The translations under genes and the position numbers were made by a program. Shown in pieces: positions 17,169-25,860 of a stretch of DNA of 64,000 bases; the stretch's first letter is position 1; each line of letters begins with the position of its first letter. A model generated the notes under the pieces. It was given only the letters and a program-made list of their open reading frames with translations, was not told the DNA's origin and did not search any database. The stretch spans positions 248,001-312,000 of the forward strand of contig CAVYPA010000008.1 of the NCBI GenBank assembly GCA_963770295.1. Reading direction: 5' to 3'. This DNA is from AWTP1-13 sp963770295. GTDB lineage: Bacteria; Pseudomonadota; Alphaproteobacteria; Rhizobiales; Hyphomicrobiaceae.

Positions 17169-17798
17169 TCACGCTGCCGCGGACGTCCGCTCCGGGAAGG
17201 GCTGCCGCCAGGCCGGCAGTTCGGCGAGGCGGTCGTGCCAGCGCTCGATGGCGGGAAAGTCGGCAACGGGGATCTTGGCCTCTTGCGCGTAGGGCAGCGT
17301 GACGGCGACGGCGAAGTCGGCGAGGCTCAGGCGCTCGCCCAGGAGATACTCGCGATCGTGCAGGTGATCATCGAGGACCCGCGCGAACTGCTTGAAGAAG
17401 CCAGTCGCCTCCTCAACCGCCTTGGCATCCGGCGCTTGCCCCAGGAAGCGCGGCTTGATCAAGTGCTGGAAGTAAAGGCTGCCGGCATGTCGCGTGAAAT
17501 GCTCGCTGTTCCAACTCAGCCAGCGGAGGAGGTCGATTTGGCCTGCGGTGTCGCTGGGCCAAAGCTCGGAGCCTGCGGCCTTGGCCAGATAGCACATGAT
17601 CGCGTTCGCCTCCCACAGCTTGAGGGCGCCGTTGTGCAGGGCGGGGACCTTGCCATTGGGATTGATCGCCAAGAACTGCGGCGACTTCTGCTCGCCCTTG
17701 CTGAGGTCGATGCGCTTAAATTCGACGGGTGAGTTCAGATAGCGCGCGACGGCGCAGGCTTTGCGCGGGTTGAGCGTCTCAAAATAGTAAAGCTGCAT
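17169..17798 (-). CDS. Glutathione S-transferase family protein
   Basis: The 209-residue protein has an N-terminal thioredoxin-like domain (MQLYYFETLNPRKACAVARYL, the cis-Pro in NGKVPAL, and WEANAIMCYLA) and an all-helical C-terminal domain with LGERLSLADFAVAV. Members conjugate glutathione to electrophiles or reduce peroxides. It lies 21 bp downstream of the VOC-family gene on the same strand and is probably cotranscribed from the promoter in front of the arsR remnant. Confidence 0.88.
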   Translation of the reverse strand: MQLYYFETLNPRKACAVARYLNSPVEFKRIDLSKGEQKSPQFLAINPNGKVPALHNGALKLWEANAIMCYLAKAAGSELWPSDTAGQIDLLRWLSWNSEHFTRHAGSLYFQHLIKPRFLGQAPDAKAVEEATGFFKQFARVLDDHLHDREYLLGERLSLADFAVAVTLPYAQEAKIPVADFPAIERWHDRLAELPAWRQPFPERTSAAA

Positions 17799-17819
17799 TG
17801 GCTATCCTTTCTTTAAGGT

Positions 17820-18263
17820 TCAAGCGACCGGCGTGATCCAGCCAATGCCGGCGCCGCCCGGTTCCATCAGCATGGCGATGCGGCCGACGTTGGGGACGTC
17901 GAACACCGGCAGCATCAGCTTGGCGCCGGCAGCAATCGCTTTGGCCACGCGCGCATCCACGTCGTCGACGGCCAAAAACGACATCCAACTCTCCGGCACC
18001 GCATCGAACTTCGGCGACGACAAGGGAAACAGGCCGGCGACCGGCTTGCCATCCGACAGGGCCAGCCAATAGGTGTGGCCGTCGGGCGTGGAGGTCGCCT
18101 CGAAGGTCCAGCCGATAGTTTCCCCATAGAAGCGTTTGGCGCGCTCCGCATCCCGCGTTCTCAACTCATTCCAGTGGAAGTTGCCATGCGGCGTCACTGG
18201 CGGTGTCACTGGCAGGGCGTCTTTGCGTCGCGAGCTGCGCGACTTGGCGGCTGTTGCTGGCAT
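17820..18263 (-). CDS. VOC-superfamily (glyoxalase/bleomycin-resistance-like) protein
   Basis: The 147-residue single-domain protein begins with a Lys/Arg/Ser-rich leader and then the VOC fold: FHWNELRTRDAERAKRFYGETIGW, MSFLAVDDVDARVAKAIAAGAKLM and GRIAMLMEPGGAGIGW. VOC proteins bind a metal at conserved His/Glu positions and act on small molecules or merely bind them. A strong GGAGG stands 5 bp before the ATG. It sits between an arsR-type remnant and a GST gene, an association common for stress or xenobiotic operons. Confidence 0.85.
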   Translation of the reverse strand: MPATAAKSRSSRRKDALPVTPPVTPHGNFHWNELRTRDAERAKRFYGETIGWTFEATSTPDGHTYWLALSDGKPVAGLFPLSSPKFDAVPESWMSFLAVDDVDARVAKAIAAGAKLMLPVFDVPNVGRIAMLMEPGGAGIGWITPVA

Positions 18264-18281
18264 GTTGGCCTCCTTTTTCGG

Positions 18282-18540
18282 TTAGGCAAGATACTGATCG
18301 AGTTTCTCGAGCCTGCCCGCCTAGCGTTCGTGACCGTCGCGAGCCGTCTCGTCCAGCGCGCTATTTTTTTGATCTGTCTACGCTCTGTAGCCTTGGCTGG
18401 GCGGTGCTTTGAGCCGTCGGCGCAAGTTCCAAGACTGCCAGTTGGCGCTTGCTCGCCAGGCGATCGATGCTGGCGCGCGGCCTTGGATCGGCCAGCGCCG
18501 CGAAGGCAAGGCGGAGGCTGTCGGTATCATAGTAAACCAT
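18282..18540 (-). pseudogene. Decayed ArsR-family transcriptional regulator
   Basis: The minus-strand frame from 18540 begins MVYYDTDSLRLAFAALADP and continues ASIDRLASKRQLAVLELA. This matches the start of ArsR-type regulators that lie upstream of SRPBCC or VOC genes (usually FAALADPTRRAILARLA). The helix-turn-helix is then lost by frameshift; only SKH survives in another frame near 18400. The other end is still recognisable as RLEKLDQYLA followed by TAA at 18282-18284. The region is about 70 bases shorter than an intact gene and contains a stop. With the regulator broken, the VOC-GST pair is probably no longer repressed. Confidence 0.7.
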
Positions 18541-18575
18541 ATGGTTAAGTATTGTGCGTCCGGCGCAAATGTCAA
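18535..18575 (-). promoter_or_regulatory. Promoter and palindromic operator-like site of the arsR remnant-VOC-GST unit
   Basis: On the minus strand TTGACA (18570-18575) is followed 16 bases later by AATACT (18548-18553, four of six to TATAAT). Directly downstream lies the perfect palindrome AACCATATGGTT (18535-18546), which overlaps the ATG at 18540. The transcript would be nearly leaderless. Such palindromes at the start codon are typical operators of this ArsR group; binding is inferred. Confidence 0.6.
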
Positions 18576-18665
18576 GGGCTCGCGTTCCGCAATCGCACTG
18601 GTGCGGGTATGCCCAATGGAGGTAGGCTGCGGCCCGACGCGGCACCAAACCAGGGAGAACGGGAA

Positions 18666-19424
18666 ATGGCTCACGGAAAGGTTGCGCTGGTGACGGGCGG
18701 GGGCAGCGGCATCGGTCGTTCCGCGGCGTTGGCGCTGCAGGGCGACGGCTGGAACGTCGTCGTGACCGGGCGGCGCCGGGCCGAGCTTGACAAGACCGTG
18801 GAGATGGCCAAGGCGGGCGGCGGCAAGATGCTGGCGGTGGTGGCCGACGTCGGCAAACCCGACGACGTCAAGCGGCTGTTCGAGGAGACTAAGAAAGCCT
18901 TCGGCGGCCGACTCGATTTTCTCTTTAATAATGCCGGCATGGGTGCGCCGCCGGTGCCCATGGAGGAGCTCTCCTTCGAACAGTGGAAGGCCGTGGTCGA
19001 TGTGAACCTGACGGGTTCATTTTTGTGCGCGCAGGAAGCCATCAACATCATGAAGGCGCAGACACCCAAGGGCGGCCGCATCGTCAACAACGGTTCGATC
19101 TCCGCGCACACCCCGCGGCCAAACTCGGTTGCCTATACCTCGACCAAGCATGCCATCACGGGGCTCACGAAGTGCATTGCGCTGGACGGACGCAAGCACG
19201 ACATCGCCTGCGGGCAGCTCGACATAGGCAACGCCGATACCGCCATGGGCGGGCGCATGAAGGCCGGCGTGCCGCAGGCGAACGGCACCATTGCCCCGGA
19301 GGCGGTGATGGACGTTGAGCACTGCGGCTCGGCCATCCGTTACATGGCGAGCCTGCCGCTCGACACCAATGTCCTGTTCATGCAGATCAAAGCGACCAAG
19401 ATGCCGTTCGAAGGGCGCGGCTAG
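18666..19424 (+). CDS. SDR family NAD(P)-dependent oxidoreductase
   Basis: The 252-residue short-chain dehydrogenase has the cofactor motif TGGGSGIG, the NNAG structural motif and the catalytic Ser (NNGSISAHTP) and YTSTK. The C-terminal region HCGSAIRYMASLPLDTNVLFMQIKATKMPFEGRG is typical of a subgroup often annotated simply as SDR oxidoreductase. The start ATG at 18666 is preceded by GGGAGAACGGGAA. The substrate cannot be read from sequence. It is divergent from the VOC-GST unit and converges with the molybdenum hydroxylase operon. Confidence 0.9.
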   Translation: MAHGKVALVTGGGSGIGRSAALALQGDGWNVVVTGRRRAELDKTVEMAKAGGGKMLAVVADVGKPDDVKRLFEETKKAFGGRLDFLFNNAGMGAPPVPMEELSFEQWKAVVDVNLTGSFLCAQEAINIMKAQTPKGGRIVNNGSISAHTPRPNSVAYTSTKHAITGLTKCIALDGRKHDIACGQLDIGNADTAMGGRMKAGVPQANGTIAPEAVMDVEHCGSAIRYMASLPLDTNVLFMQIKATKMPFEGRG

Positions 19425-19529
19425 CAGCGCGGTCTTCCCGCCTCGGCGGCATCGCGCCAGTCACGTTGCCGCACGCGCTGGCGTGCCGTGCAGTTGCGGC
19501 GCGTCGTGGGTCCTGGCGCTTGCCGCGGA

Positions 19530-20786
19530 TCAAGACCGCAGGCGACCGCGCAGCCGCCCGAAGATGTCCGCCAGGCGCGCTAATAGGATCTGGCGCAGGA
19601 TGGCGATCCCGGCGATGGGGCGCGCCGGCGTGGCGGCGTCGGGGTCGGTCAAGCGCCGATCCATGTTTTGCGCGAACATCTCGCCGAGGCGGCGCGCCAG
19701 ATCGCGGACGATGCCGCCGCGGCCGATTTGCGCCAGCGGTCCCGTCAGCGCATAGGCTAAATCGAGGTGGACCCCGGTTGGGCTCGCGGCGGCTGCCGCG
19801 ACAGGGGCGATCCGACAGGTGAGGCTGCCCGTCACGGTGGAGCCTCCCTTGCGGTCGACGCCCCGCCCCTCGACGTTGAGGCACTGCTCGGCTGCCCTGA
19901 GCGTGAGCCGGCCCTCGCCGGCAAAGCGCGCGGTGATCGGACCAAGCTTGATGTCGAGATGACCCGCGACGCGCTCGCCCTCGGGCGGGCCATCGAGGGT
20001 GAGGCCGGGCAGACAGCGCGCCAGGGCCTCAATATCGCTGAGCAAGGCCCAAACCGCCGCTGGTGGGTGGTCGAGCACGAAGTGCTGGCTCAGCCGGGTG
20101 CGGCCGTCCCGTTCCTCCAGGCGCGCGACGGTGACGGTGATGGCGCGAGCGGGGGTGAGACTAGCCCCGGACAAGGTCGCGCCGTCGCTGCCGGCGGCTG
20201 CGCCTTGTGCAGTGGGCTTTGCCGCCGCAGGATCGGTGGCGGGCGCGGCGCTCTTTGCACGCGGTCCGGGTGCCGGGCCAAGCCAGGCTTTCGCCGCCGC
20301 CGGCACGTCGCTTGTGGGCGCGGGGGGTCGCGCGGCCATCACCTCGGCAATGGCATCGATGATCCCCATGTAGCCCGTGCAGCGGCACAGATTGCCGCTC
20401 ATTTCGCGCCGGATCTGGTCGCGACCGAGCCCGCCTTTGCGGCGCACGAGATCGCGCGCGGCGATCAGCATGCCGGGCGTGCAGTAGCCACACTGCAGCG
20501 CGTGATGCCGCCGGAAGGCGCCCCGCAGCGCCGCCATGGTGGCGTCATCGTCAAAGCCCTCGATGGTCCGCACCGCGGCACCGTCGCAGGCCACGGCGTA
20601 GGTGATGCAGGCCCGCGCGATTTCCCCGTCGATTTCCACGGTGCAGGCGCCGCAAATGCCGTGCTCGCAGCCGATGTGCGTGCCGGTCAGCAGTAAGGTT
20701 TCGCGCAAAAAGTCGGCAAGGTGGGTGCGTGGCGTCACCTCGGCGCTCAGCGGTTTGCCGTTGACGATGAGCGTGATCGCGGTCAT
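19530..20786 (-). CDS. Molybdenum hydroxylase iron-sulfur subunit fused to a CoxG (SRPBCC) domain
   Basis: The 418-residue protein joins two usually separate proteins. Residues 1-155 form a CoxS-type subunit with two [2Fe-2S] clusters: GCEHGICGACTVEIDG in the plant-type domain, then CGYCTPG and NLCRCTGY in the helical domain. An Ala/Pro-rich linker (about 155-215) leads to a CoxG domain (about 225-370; FVLDHPPAAVWALLSDIEALARCLPG, then GHLDIKLGPITARFAGEG). The protein ends in a basic amphipathic helix. CoxG-type domains recruit CO dehydrogenase to the membrane or aid assembly. It is the last gene of the pxpB-pxpC-large-medium-small operon; its start overlaps the medium subunit stop. Confidence 0.92.
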   Translation of the reverse strand: MTAITLIVNGKPLSAEVTPRTHLADFLRETLLLTGTHIGCEHGICGACTVEIDGEIARACITYAVACDGAAVRTIEGFDDDATMAALRGAFRRHHALQCGYCTPGMLIAARDLVRRKGGLGRDQIRREMSGNLCRCTGYMGIIDAIAEVMAARPPAPTSDVPAAAKAWLGPAPGPRAKSAAPATDPAAAKPTAQGAAAGSDGATLSGASLTPARAITVTVARLEERDGRTRLSQHFVLDHPPAAVWALLSDIEALARCLPGLTLDGPPEGERVAGHLDIKLGPITARFAGEGRLTLRAAEQCLNVEGRGVDRKGGSTVTGSLTCRIAPVAAAAASPTGVHLDLAYALTGPLAQIGRGGIVRDLARRLGEMFAQNMDRRLTDPDAATPARPIAGIAILRQILLARLADIFGRLRGRLRS

Positions 20787-21598
20787 CGGCCAGCCATCGC
20801 GGTTGTGGCGCGCTGCAGGACCACGGCGCGCAGCCGCGTCTCGTAGGCATCGCCGCTAAAGCCGGCCTGGCGCAGGTCGTCCTCGAGGCGAGCGATCTCG
20901 GGCACGGCCGCGGGCGCCTCGAGGCGCGGCTCCAGGACCAGCGGCGCACCTGCGAGCGTGCTGACGGCAAGCCGCCGAACGCCACGCTCGGGGTCATAGA
21001 CCGCCGCGCCGATGGCGTCGGCGAACTCCCCGACTTTGCGGCAGATCTTGTGATAGCCGAAACGGGCGGCGTGTGAGAATTTGGCGAGCCGCACGCCGGT
21101 GATCAGCTCATTGGATTTGAGCACCGTCTGCATCGCGCCCTCGACGAAGCCGCTGAGCGCGAGGCGGCGCCGGTGGTCGGGCCCTTGCAAATTCAGTTCG
21201 GCACCGAGCGCGGTCAGGGCGACGAGCCAGTCCGCCGCCGGATCGGCGTGGGCGAGGCTGCCGCCGATGGTGCCGCGCGTGCGCACGGCGCGATAGCCGA
21301 TGCCGGCGGCGACCTGGGCTAAAAAGCCGGCGGTGGGGTCCCTGACGCAGCCATCTTCGATGGCGGCGTGCGTGATGGTGGCACCGAGGGTGACGCTGTC
21401 GGCATCCTCGGCGACCTCGGCCAACTCGGCAATGCGCGCTATGTCGACGAGGAGGGACGGCTGCGCCAGCCGCAGATTGAGCATGGGTCCCAAGGTCTGG
21501 CCACCCGCCATTACCTTGGCGTCCGGCGCTGCGGCGATGAGCGCCAGGGCCTCGGCCAGGCTCGTCGGCCGCAGGTAGTCGAAGCGGGCGGCTTTCAT
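20783..21598 (-). CDS. Molybdenum hydroxylase FAD-binding (medium) subunit, CoxM/XdhB type
   Basis: The 271-residue FAD subunit passes electrons from the iron-sulfur subunit to its acceptor. The FAD-binding motifs AGGQTLGPMLNLRLAQP and RGTIGGSLAHADPAAD are intact. It overlaps both neighbours by ATGA, so all three subunits are translated in a coupled fashion. The subunit set is shared by CO dehydrogenase, xanthine dehydrogenase, nicotinate/quinoline and other N-heterocycle hydroxylases. Confidence 0.92.
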   Translation of the reverse strand: MKAARFDYLRPTSLAEALALIAAAPDAKVMAGGQTLGPMLNLRLAQPSLLVDIARIAELAEVAEDADSVTLGATITHAAIEDGCVRDPTAGFLAQVAAGIGYRAVRTRGTIGGSLAHADPAADWLVALTALGAELNLQGPDHRRRLALSGFVEGAMQTVLKSNELITGVRLAKFSHAARFGYHKICRKVGEFADAIGAAVYDPERGVRRLAVSTLAGAPLVLEPRLEAPAAVPEIARLEDDLRQAGFSGDAYETRLRAVVLQRATTAMAGR

Positions 21599-23955
21599 GA
21601 GGCCGGCCTCGCCGCCAGCCTCTGCGCTTGGGCGACGGCCTCGGCGATGCGCCGCGGTGTGACGGGCGAGATCAAGAGTTCGGCGCCGAGGGCGGCGAGT
21701 GCATCGTTGATGGCGTTGGTGATGGCCGCGGGCGGCGCGATGGCGCCGCCTTCGCCCAGACCCTTCTGGCCGAAGCGCGTATAGGGCGAAGCGGTTTCCA
21801 TGTGCAGGATACGGATTTCCGGAACTTCGGCCGGCCCCGGCAACAGGTAGTCGGACAGCGTGGAGGCGAGCGGCTGGCCCAGCGCATCGTAGGCCATCTC
21901 CTCATAAAGCGCCGTGCCGATGCCCTGCGCCGTGCCGCCCCAGATCTGGCCATCGACGATCATCGGATTGACGAGCACGCCGCCGTCTTCGACCACGAGA
22001 TAGTCGAGGACCTCGACCTCGCCCGTGTCGGGGTCGACCGCCACCACGGCGGCATGGGCGGCATAGCTGAAGGTGCCGGTATCGCGCTTGGCCTTGTAGC
22101 CGGCCGTCACCTCCAGGCCGCCCGGGTCGACGTCGCCGGGCAAATCCTGCGGCCGGCGATAGTAGGTGCGCGCCACGTCCTGGATGGCGATGCGCCCGCG
22201 TGGACCGCTGATAAAGCCCTCGTGCAGGCGAACCTCGCCCACTTTGGCCTGCAGCAGTGCGGCGCCGATTTTGATGAGGCGCTGGGCGAGCTGGTCGCAG
22301 GCGGCGGCGACGGCGCCCCCCGACATGATCATTGAGCGCGAGCCCCAGGTGCCGGTGGAATAGGGCGTCGCGGCGGTATCGCCGTGCACCAGGCGAATGC
22401 GATCGTGCGGCACGCCGAGGATGGAATGGGCGACCTGAGACAGCGTCGTCTCGAGCCCTTGGCCATGGCTGTGCGCGCCAATGCGAAGCTCCAGCGCCCC
22501 GTCGGGCGTGAAGCGGGCGAAACATTGCTCGTGGCCCGGCACGAACGGAATGCCCCAGGCGGCATAGACGCTGGTGCCGTGGCCGGCTTGTTCCGAGTAC
22601 ATGGCAAAGCCGACGCCGAGCCGCCGTCCGTCCTGCTCGCCCTGCTTTTGCCGCCGGCGCACGGCGGCGAGATCGATCCCCGTCATGGCGCGGCGCAGGG
22701 CCTCGGGGTAGTCGCCCGAATCGAAATGGCGCTTGCTGATATTGTCGAACGGCATCTGCTCGGGCCGCACCAGACTATCGAGCCGCAAGCTGGTGGGTTC
22801 GATGCCGAGCGCGCGGGCTAGCGCGTCGAGCGTCACCTCCAAGGCGAAGCACACTCCCGTCCGCGCCACGCCGCGATAGGGCAGGATCGGCGGCTTGTTG
22901 GTGGCCACCGAGTAGGTTCGGCAGCGGTAGTGCGGGAAATCGTACAACCCCGGCAGGATCGAGCCGATCTGGCCGGCCTCGAGGCAGGCCGAAAACGGAT
23001 AGGCCGAGTAGGCGCCGGCGTCGACGGTGGCCTCGCAATCGAGCGCCAACAGGCGGCCGTCGCGGTCGGCGTAGGCGGTGATGAGGTAGTGGTGTTCGCG
23101 GCAGTTGGCATTGGCCGCCAGCCCCTCGCGGCGGTCTTCGATCCAGCGCAAGGGCACGCCAAGCCGGCGGCTGGCCCAGGCGAGCGCCACTTCTTCCGGC
23201 AACAGTATCCCCTTATAGCCAAAGCCACCGCCGACATCGGGAGCAACCACGCGGATCTGGCCTTCGTCGATGCCGAGACACTCCGCCAGGCCGGAGCGCA
23301 CAATATGCGGCTGTTGGGTGGAGCTCATCACCTCGAGCTGACCCAGGCGAGAATTCCAATGGGCGAGCACGGCGCGCCCCTCTAGCGGGCTCATGGCCTG
23401 CCGCGACGTCTTCAGTTCGCGCCGCACCGAGTGGGTGGCTTTCCCGAGCACGGATTCGAAGTCCACTTCCGTCAGCGTACTGAGAAAAAGGTTGTCGCCC
23501 CAAGCTTCGTGCACCAGTGGGCTGTCGGCCTTGCGTGCCGCCAGCATGTCGGTCACGGCGGGCATGGGCTCGAGCTCGAGCTCGATTTCGGCGGCCATAT
23601 CCTCGGCTTCGGCGCGCGAGCCCGCAACGCACATGGCGACGAGCTCGCCGACGTAGCGCACCTTACCCTGGGCCAGCACGGGCTGCACGGAAGACTTGAA
23701 CCCTGGCAGCGCGGTGTCGGCGCGGATCGGGGCAACGGCGCCGAGATCTTCGGCGCTGAAGACACGGTCGCGGAGTTTGGCCGGCACGCGCACACCCTTG
23801 ATGCTGGCGTGCGCCAGCGGGCTGCGCAGGAAGGCAACCTCCTGCATGCCGGGGAGCTTGAAATCGCCGACATACTGTCCGCGGCCCATGAGGAAGCGGT
23901 CGTCCTCCTTGCGGAGGAGGCGGGCGCCGATGCCTTGACTTCTGCCGGGGCTCAT
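21595..23955 (-). CDS. Molybdenum hydroxylase large (molybdopterin) subunit, form II CoxL-like
   Basis: The 786-residue catalytic subunit binds the molybdopterin cytosine dinucleotide cofactor. Visible motifs: IGARLLRKEDDRFLMGRGQYVGD at the N-terminus, DVGGGFGYKG, the active-site loop LPYRGVARTGVCFALE, and the catalytic Glu in GQKGLGEGGAIAPPAAI. True CO dehydrogenase (form I) has AYxCSFR in the loop; here it is PYRGVAR, closer to form II AYRGAGR. Hydroxylation of a heterocycle or aldehyde is therefore more likely than CO oxidation. It overlaps pxpC upstream by ATGA. Confidence 0.92.
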   Translation of the reverse strand: MSPGRSQGIGARLLRKEDDRFLMGRGQYVGDFKLPGMQEVAFLRSPLAHASIKGVRVPAKLRDRVFSAEDLGAVAPIRADTALPGFKSSVQPVLAQGKVRYVGELVAMCVAGSRAEAEDMAAEIELELEPMPAVTDMLAARKADSPLVHEAWGDNLFLSTLTEVDFESVLGKATHSVRRELKTSRQAMSPLEGRAVLAHWNSRLGQLEVMSSTQQPHIVRSGLAECLGIDEGQIRVVAPDVGGGFGYKGILLPEEVALAWASRRLGVPLRWIEDRREGLAANANCREHHYLITAYADRDGRLLALDCEATVDAGAYSAYPFSACLEAGQIGSILPGLYDFPHYRCRTYSVATNKPPILPYRGVARTGVCFALEVTLDALARALGIEPTSLRLDSLVRPEQMPFDNISKRHFDSGDYPEALRRAMTGIDLAAVRRRQKQGEQDGRRLGVGFAMYSEQAGHGTSVYAAWGIPFVPGHEQCFARFTPDGALELRIGAHSHGQGLETTLSQVAHSILGVPHDRIRLVHGDTAATPYSTGTWGSRSMIMSGGAVAAACDQLAQRLIKIGAALLQAKVGEVRLHEGFISGPRGRIAIQDVARTYYRRPQDLPGDVDPGGLEVTAGYKAKRDTGTFSYAAHAAVVAVDPDTGEVEVLDYLVVEDGGVLVNPMIVDGQIWGGTAQGIGTALYEEMAYDALGQPLASTLSDYLLPGPAEVPEIRILHMETASPYTRFGQKGLGEGGAIAPPAAITNAINDALAALGAELLISPVTPRRIAEAVAQAQRLAARPAS

Positions 23956-25001
23956 GCGGGGTCTCCTGCCAGCGCATCGATCATGCCGCTGACGAGATTG
24001 GCATCCTGCAGCTGGGCCTCGTCGATCCGGGCGGCGCGCGGGACGGGGAGGAGCCGTTGCGCCAGCTGGGCGAGCAGGTCGGCCTGCTGGCGCCGGGCGG
24101 CTTCCGCCTCCTCGATGCCGACCATGCGAAAACGGACCGTGGCGCCCGGGGTCAGCCGGCCGAGCGCGGGCAGATCGGCCGAGATCACGGTGGCGATCTT
24201 TGGGTAGCCGCCGGTCGTTTGCCGATCGGCCAGCAGCACGATCGGCAAGCCGTTGCCGGGGACCTGCACGCTACCCGGTGCGATACCATCCGACACGATA
24301 TTGTAACCCTTGCTGTGTTCGAGCCGCGGGCCGGCAAGACGCATGCCCATGCGATCGCTGGCCGGCGTCACGGTGTAGCTCGTTTGTGTGATGAGGCCGA
24401 GGGCTTCGGGCGTGAAGTAATCGTCCTGCGGACCCAAAATGATGCGGAAGCTGGCGGGCGGGCTGAGATCGAGGGCGGAAAGGCGCACCTCCTCGGCGTC
24501 GCTGGCCCGCGACCGGCACAAGGGCAGGCGGTCGCCCGCCTGCAAGGGGCGCCCGTTGAGACCACCGATGCCCGCCCGCACCAGCGTGGAGCGGCTGCCG
24601 AGCACGGCCGGCACGTCAAAGCCGCCCTCGGCGGCGAGATAAAGAACGCCGGCAAAGGCGCCGATGCGGATCTGATCGCCGCGCTCGAGGCGGGCGCTGG
24701 TGAGCATCTCCAGGCGGCGGGGGCGTCCGCGCTCGGCAGCGGTAACGAGCTCGATCGGCGCGGTGGCACCGGCGCAGGCGAGGCGGACGCTATCAGCCTC
24801 GACCACGAGCCTTGGACCTTGATAGGCGATTTCGAGCGCCGCGGTCGCGCTGGGATTGCCGACCAGCAGGTTGGCAGCGCTGAGGCTCACGGGATCGAGC
24901 GCACCTGAGACGGGAATGCCCTGATGCTGATAGCCAACCCGGCCCAGGTCCTGCAGGGTCGCAAGCAAACCGGCGGCGAGGCAAGAAAGCGCCGCCCTCA
25001 T
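23952..25001 (-). CDS. pxpC: 5-oxoprolinase subunit C / biotin-dependent carboxyltransferase-like protein
   Basis: The 349-residue protein matches the PxpC/KipA family. Landmarks: LATLQDLGRVGYQHQGIPVSGALDP, GSRSTLVRAGIGGLNGRPLQAGD, and the C-terminal TGGYPKIATVISADLPALGRL. In Bacillus and E. coli PxpABC hydrolyses 5-oxoproline to glutamate with ATP. The start ATG at 25001 overlaps the pxpB stop; the longer frame to 25145 is unlikely. Here pxpBC heads the molybdenum hydroxylase operon while pxpA opens the divergent F420 operon. Confidence 0.9.
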   Translation of the reverse strand: MRAALSCLAAGLLATLQDLGRVGYQHQGIPVSGALDPVSLSAANLLVGNPSATAALEIAYQGPRLVVEADSVRLACAGATAPIELVTAAERGRPRRLEMLTSARLERGDQIRIGAFAGVLYLAAEGGFDVPAVLGSRSTLVRAGIGGLNGRPLQAGDRLPLCRSRASDAEEVRLSALDLSPPASFRIILGPQDDYFTPEALGLITQTSYTVTPASDRMGMRLAGPRLEHSKGYNIVSDGIAPGSVQVPGNGLPIVLLADRQTTGGYPKIATVISADLPALGRLTPGATVRFRMVGIEEAEAARRQQADLLAQLAQRLLPVPRAARIDEAQLQDANLVSGMIDALAGDPA

Positions 25002-25744
25002 GCGTCTTGCGTATGCGGCGACATGCGCAACTCCCCGGCTCGGGCTTTCCCGGCAAGCTCCTCGTATTCGGCGCGTGAGATCGGTGCAAAGCTGACCCGA
25101 TCGCCGGCGCTCACCAGGGCCGAGGGCGCCCGCCGCAGGTCCCACAGGGCCACCGGCGTGCGCGCGAGGATATTCCAGCCCCCCGGGCTTTCGATGCTGT
25201 AGATTACGCTCATGGCCATGGCGATGGCGATCGATCCGGCCTCGACCTTGAGGCGCGGATTTTCGCGGCGCGGCAGCTCGAGGGCGGCCGGCAGGCCACC
25301 AAGGTAGGCAAACCCGGGCAGGAAGCCCACCATGTAGACCCGGAAGGGCGCGGTTGAGTGCCGCGCCACCACGTCGGCCTCGCTGAGGCCGGTGCGCTCG
25401 GCGACCTCGGCCAGATCGAGGCCGAGTTGTGGATCATAGCAGGCCGGCAGTCGCCAGTGCCGCCCGGCGCTGACGCTGCCAGCAAGCTTAGATAGCAATG
25501 GTTTGATGCGCGCTTGCAAGTCGGCGTTGCTGATCGTGAGGGGATCGTAGTGCACCATGAGCGAGCGAAAGGTTGGCACGGTCTCCACCACGCCGGCGAT
25601 GGCGGCCGCCTCGACGCGGCGCGCCAGGGCAAGCACCAGCGCGCTCAGGCGTTCCTCGACGCGGTCACCGAACTCCACCACCAGCGCGGTGTCGCCGGCG
25701 GCCAGAAATTTTGCTCGTTGCGGAAGGTGATCGGCGGCGGTCAA
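24998..25744 (-). CDS. pxpB: 5-oxoprolinase subunit B (KipI-like allophanate hydrolase subunit 1 family)
   Basis: The 248-residue protein has the family blocks AAGDTALVVEFGD, VETVPTFRSLMVHYDP, YMVGFLPGFAYLGGLP and IESPGGWNILARTP. It pairs with PxpC to activate the lactam carbonyl for PxpA. Translation appears to start at TTG (25744) with a weak AGGTG upstream; no ATG or GTG is available in frame. It is the first gene of the leftward operon and lies 116 bp from the divergent pxpA. Confidence 0.9.
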   Translation of the reverse strand: MTAADHLPQRAKFLAAGDTALVVEFGDRVEERLSALVLALARRVEAAAIAGVVETVPTFRSLMVHYDPLTISNADLQARIKPLLSKLAGSVSAGRHWRLPACYDPQLGLDLAEVAERTGLSEADVVARHSTAPFRVYMVGFLPGFAYLGGLPAALELPRRENPRLKVEAGSIAIAMAMSVIYSIESPGGWNILARTPVALWDLRRAPSALVSAGDRVSFAPISRAEYEELAGKARAGELRMSPHTQDA

Positions 25745-25860
25745 TGCGGCACCTGAGCCCAGCTCTCGGGTTCGTTCACATTGTACGGTTTGGCTATAGA
25801 TAGTACCATGCGGCGATCGGCGGCTACCGCCATTTTTCTTGAACGCAGGCGAGGAACACC
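25745..25860. promoter_or_regulatory. Divergent promoter region between pxpB and pxpA
   Basis: This 116-bp gap is the only space for promoters of two long divergent operons (leftward pxpB to the hydroxylase, rightward pxpA to the aldolase). An AT-richer block around 25780-25810 (GTACGGTTTGGCTATAGAT and nearby) is the best candidate for promoter elements. I could not fix -35/-10 boxes or an operator. GAGGA lies 5 bp before the pxpA ATG. Confidence 0.5.

Noticed and set aside
21595..23955. Aerobic CO dehydrogenase (coxL) assignment
   Set aside because: The form I active-site sequence AYxCSFR is absent.
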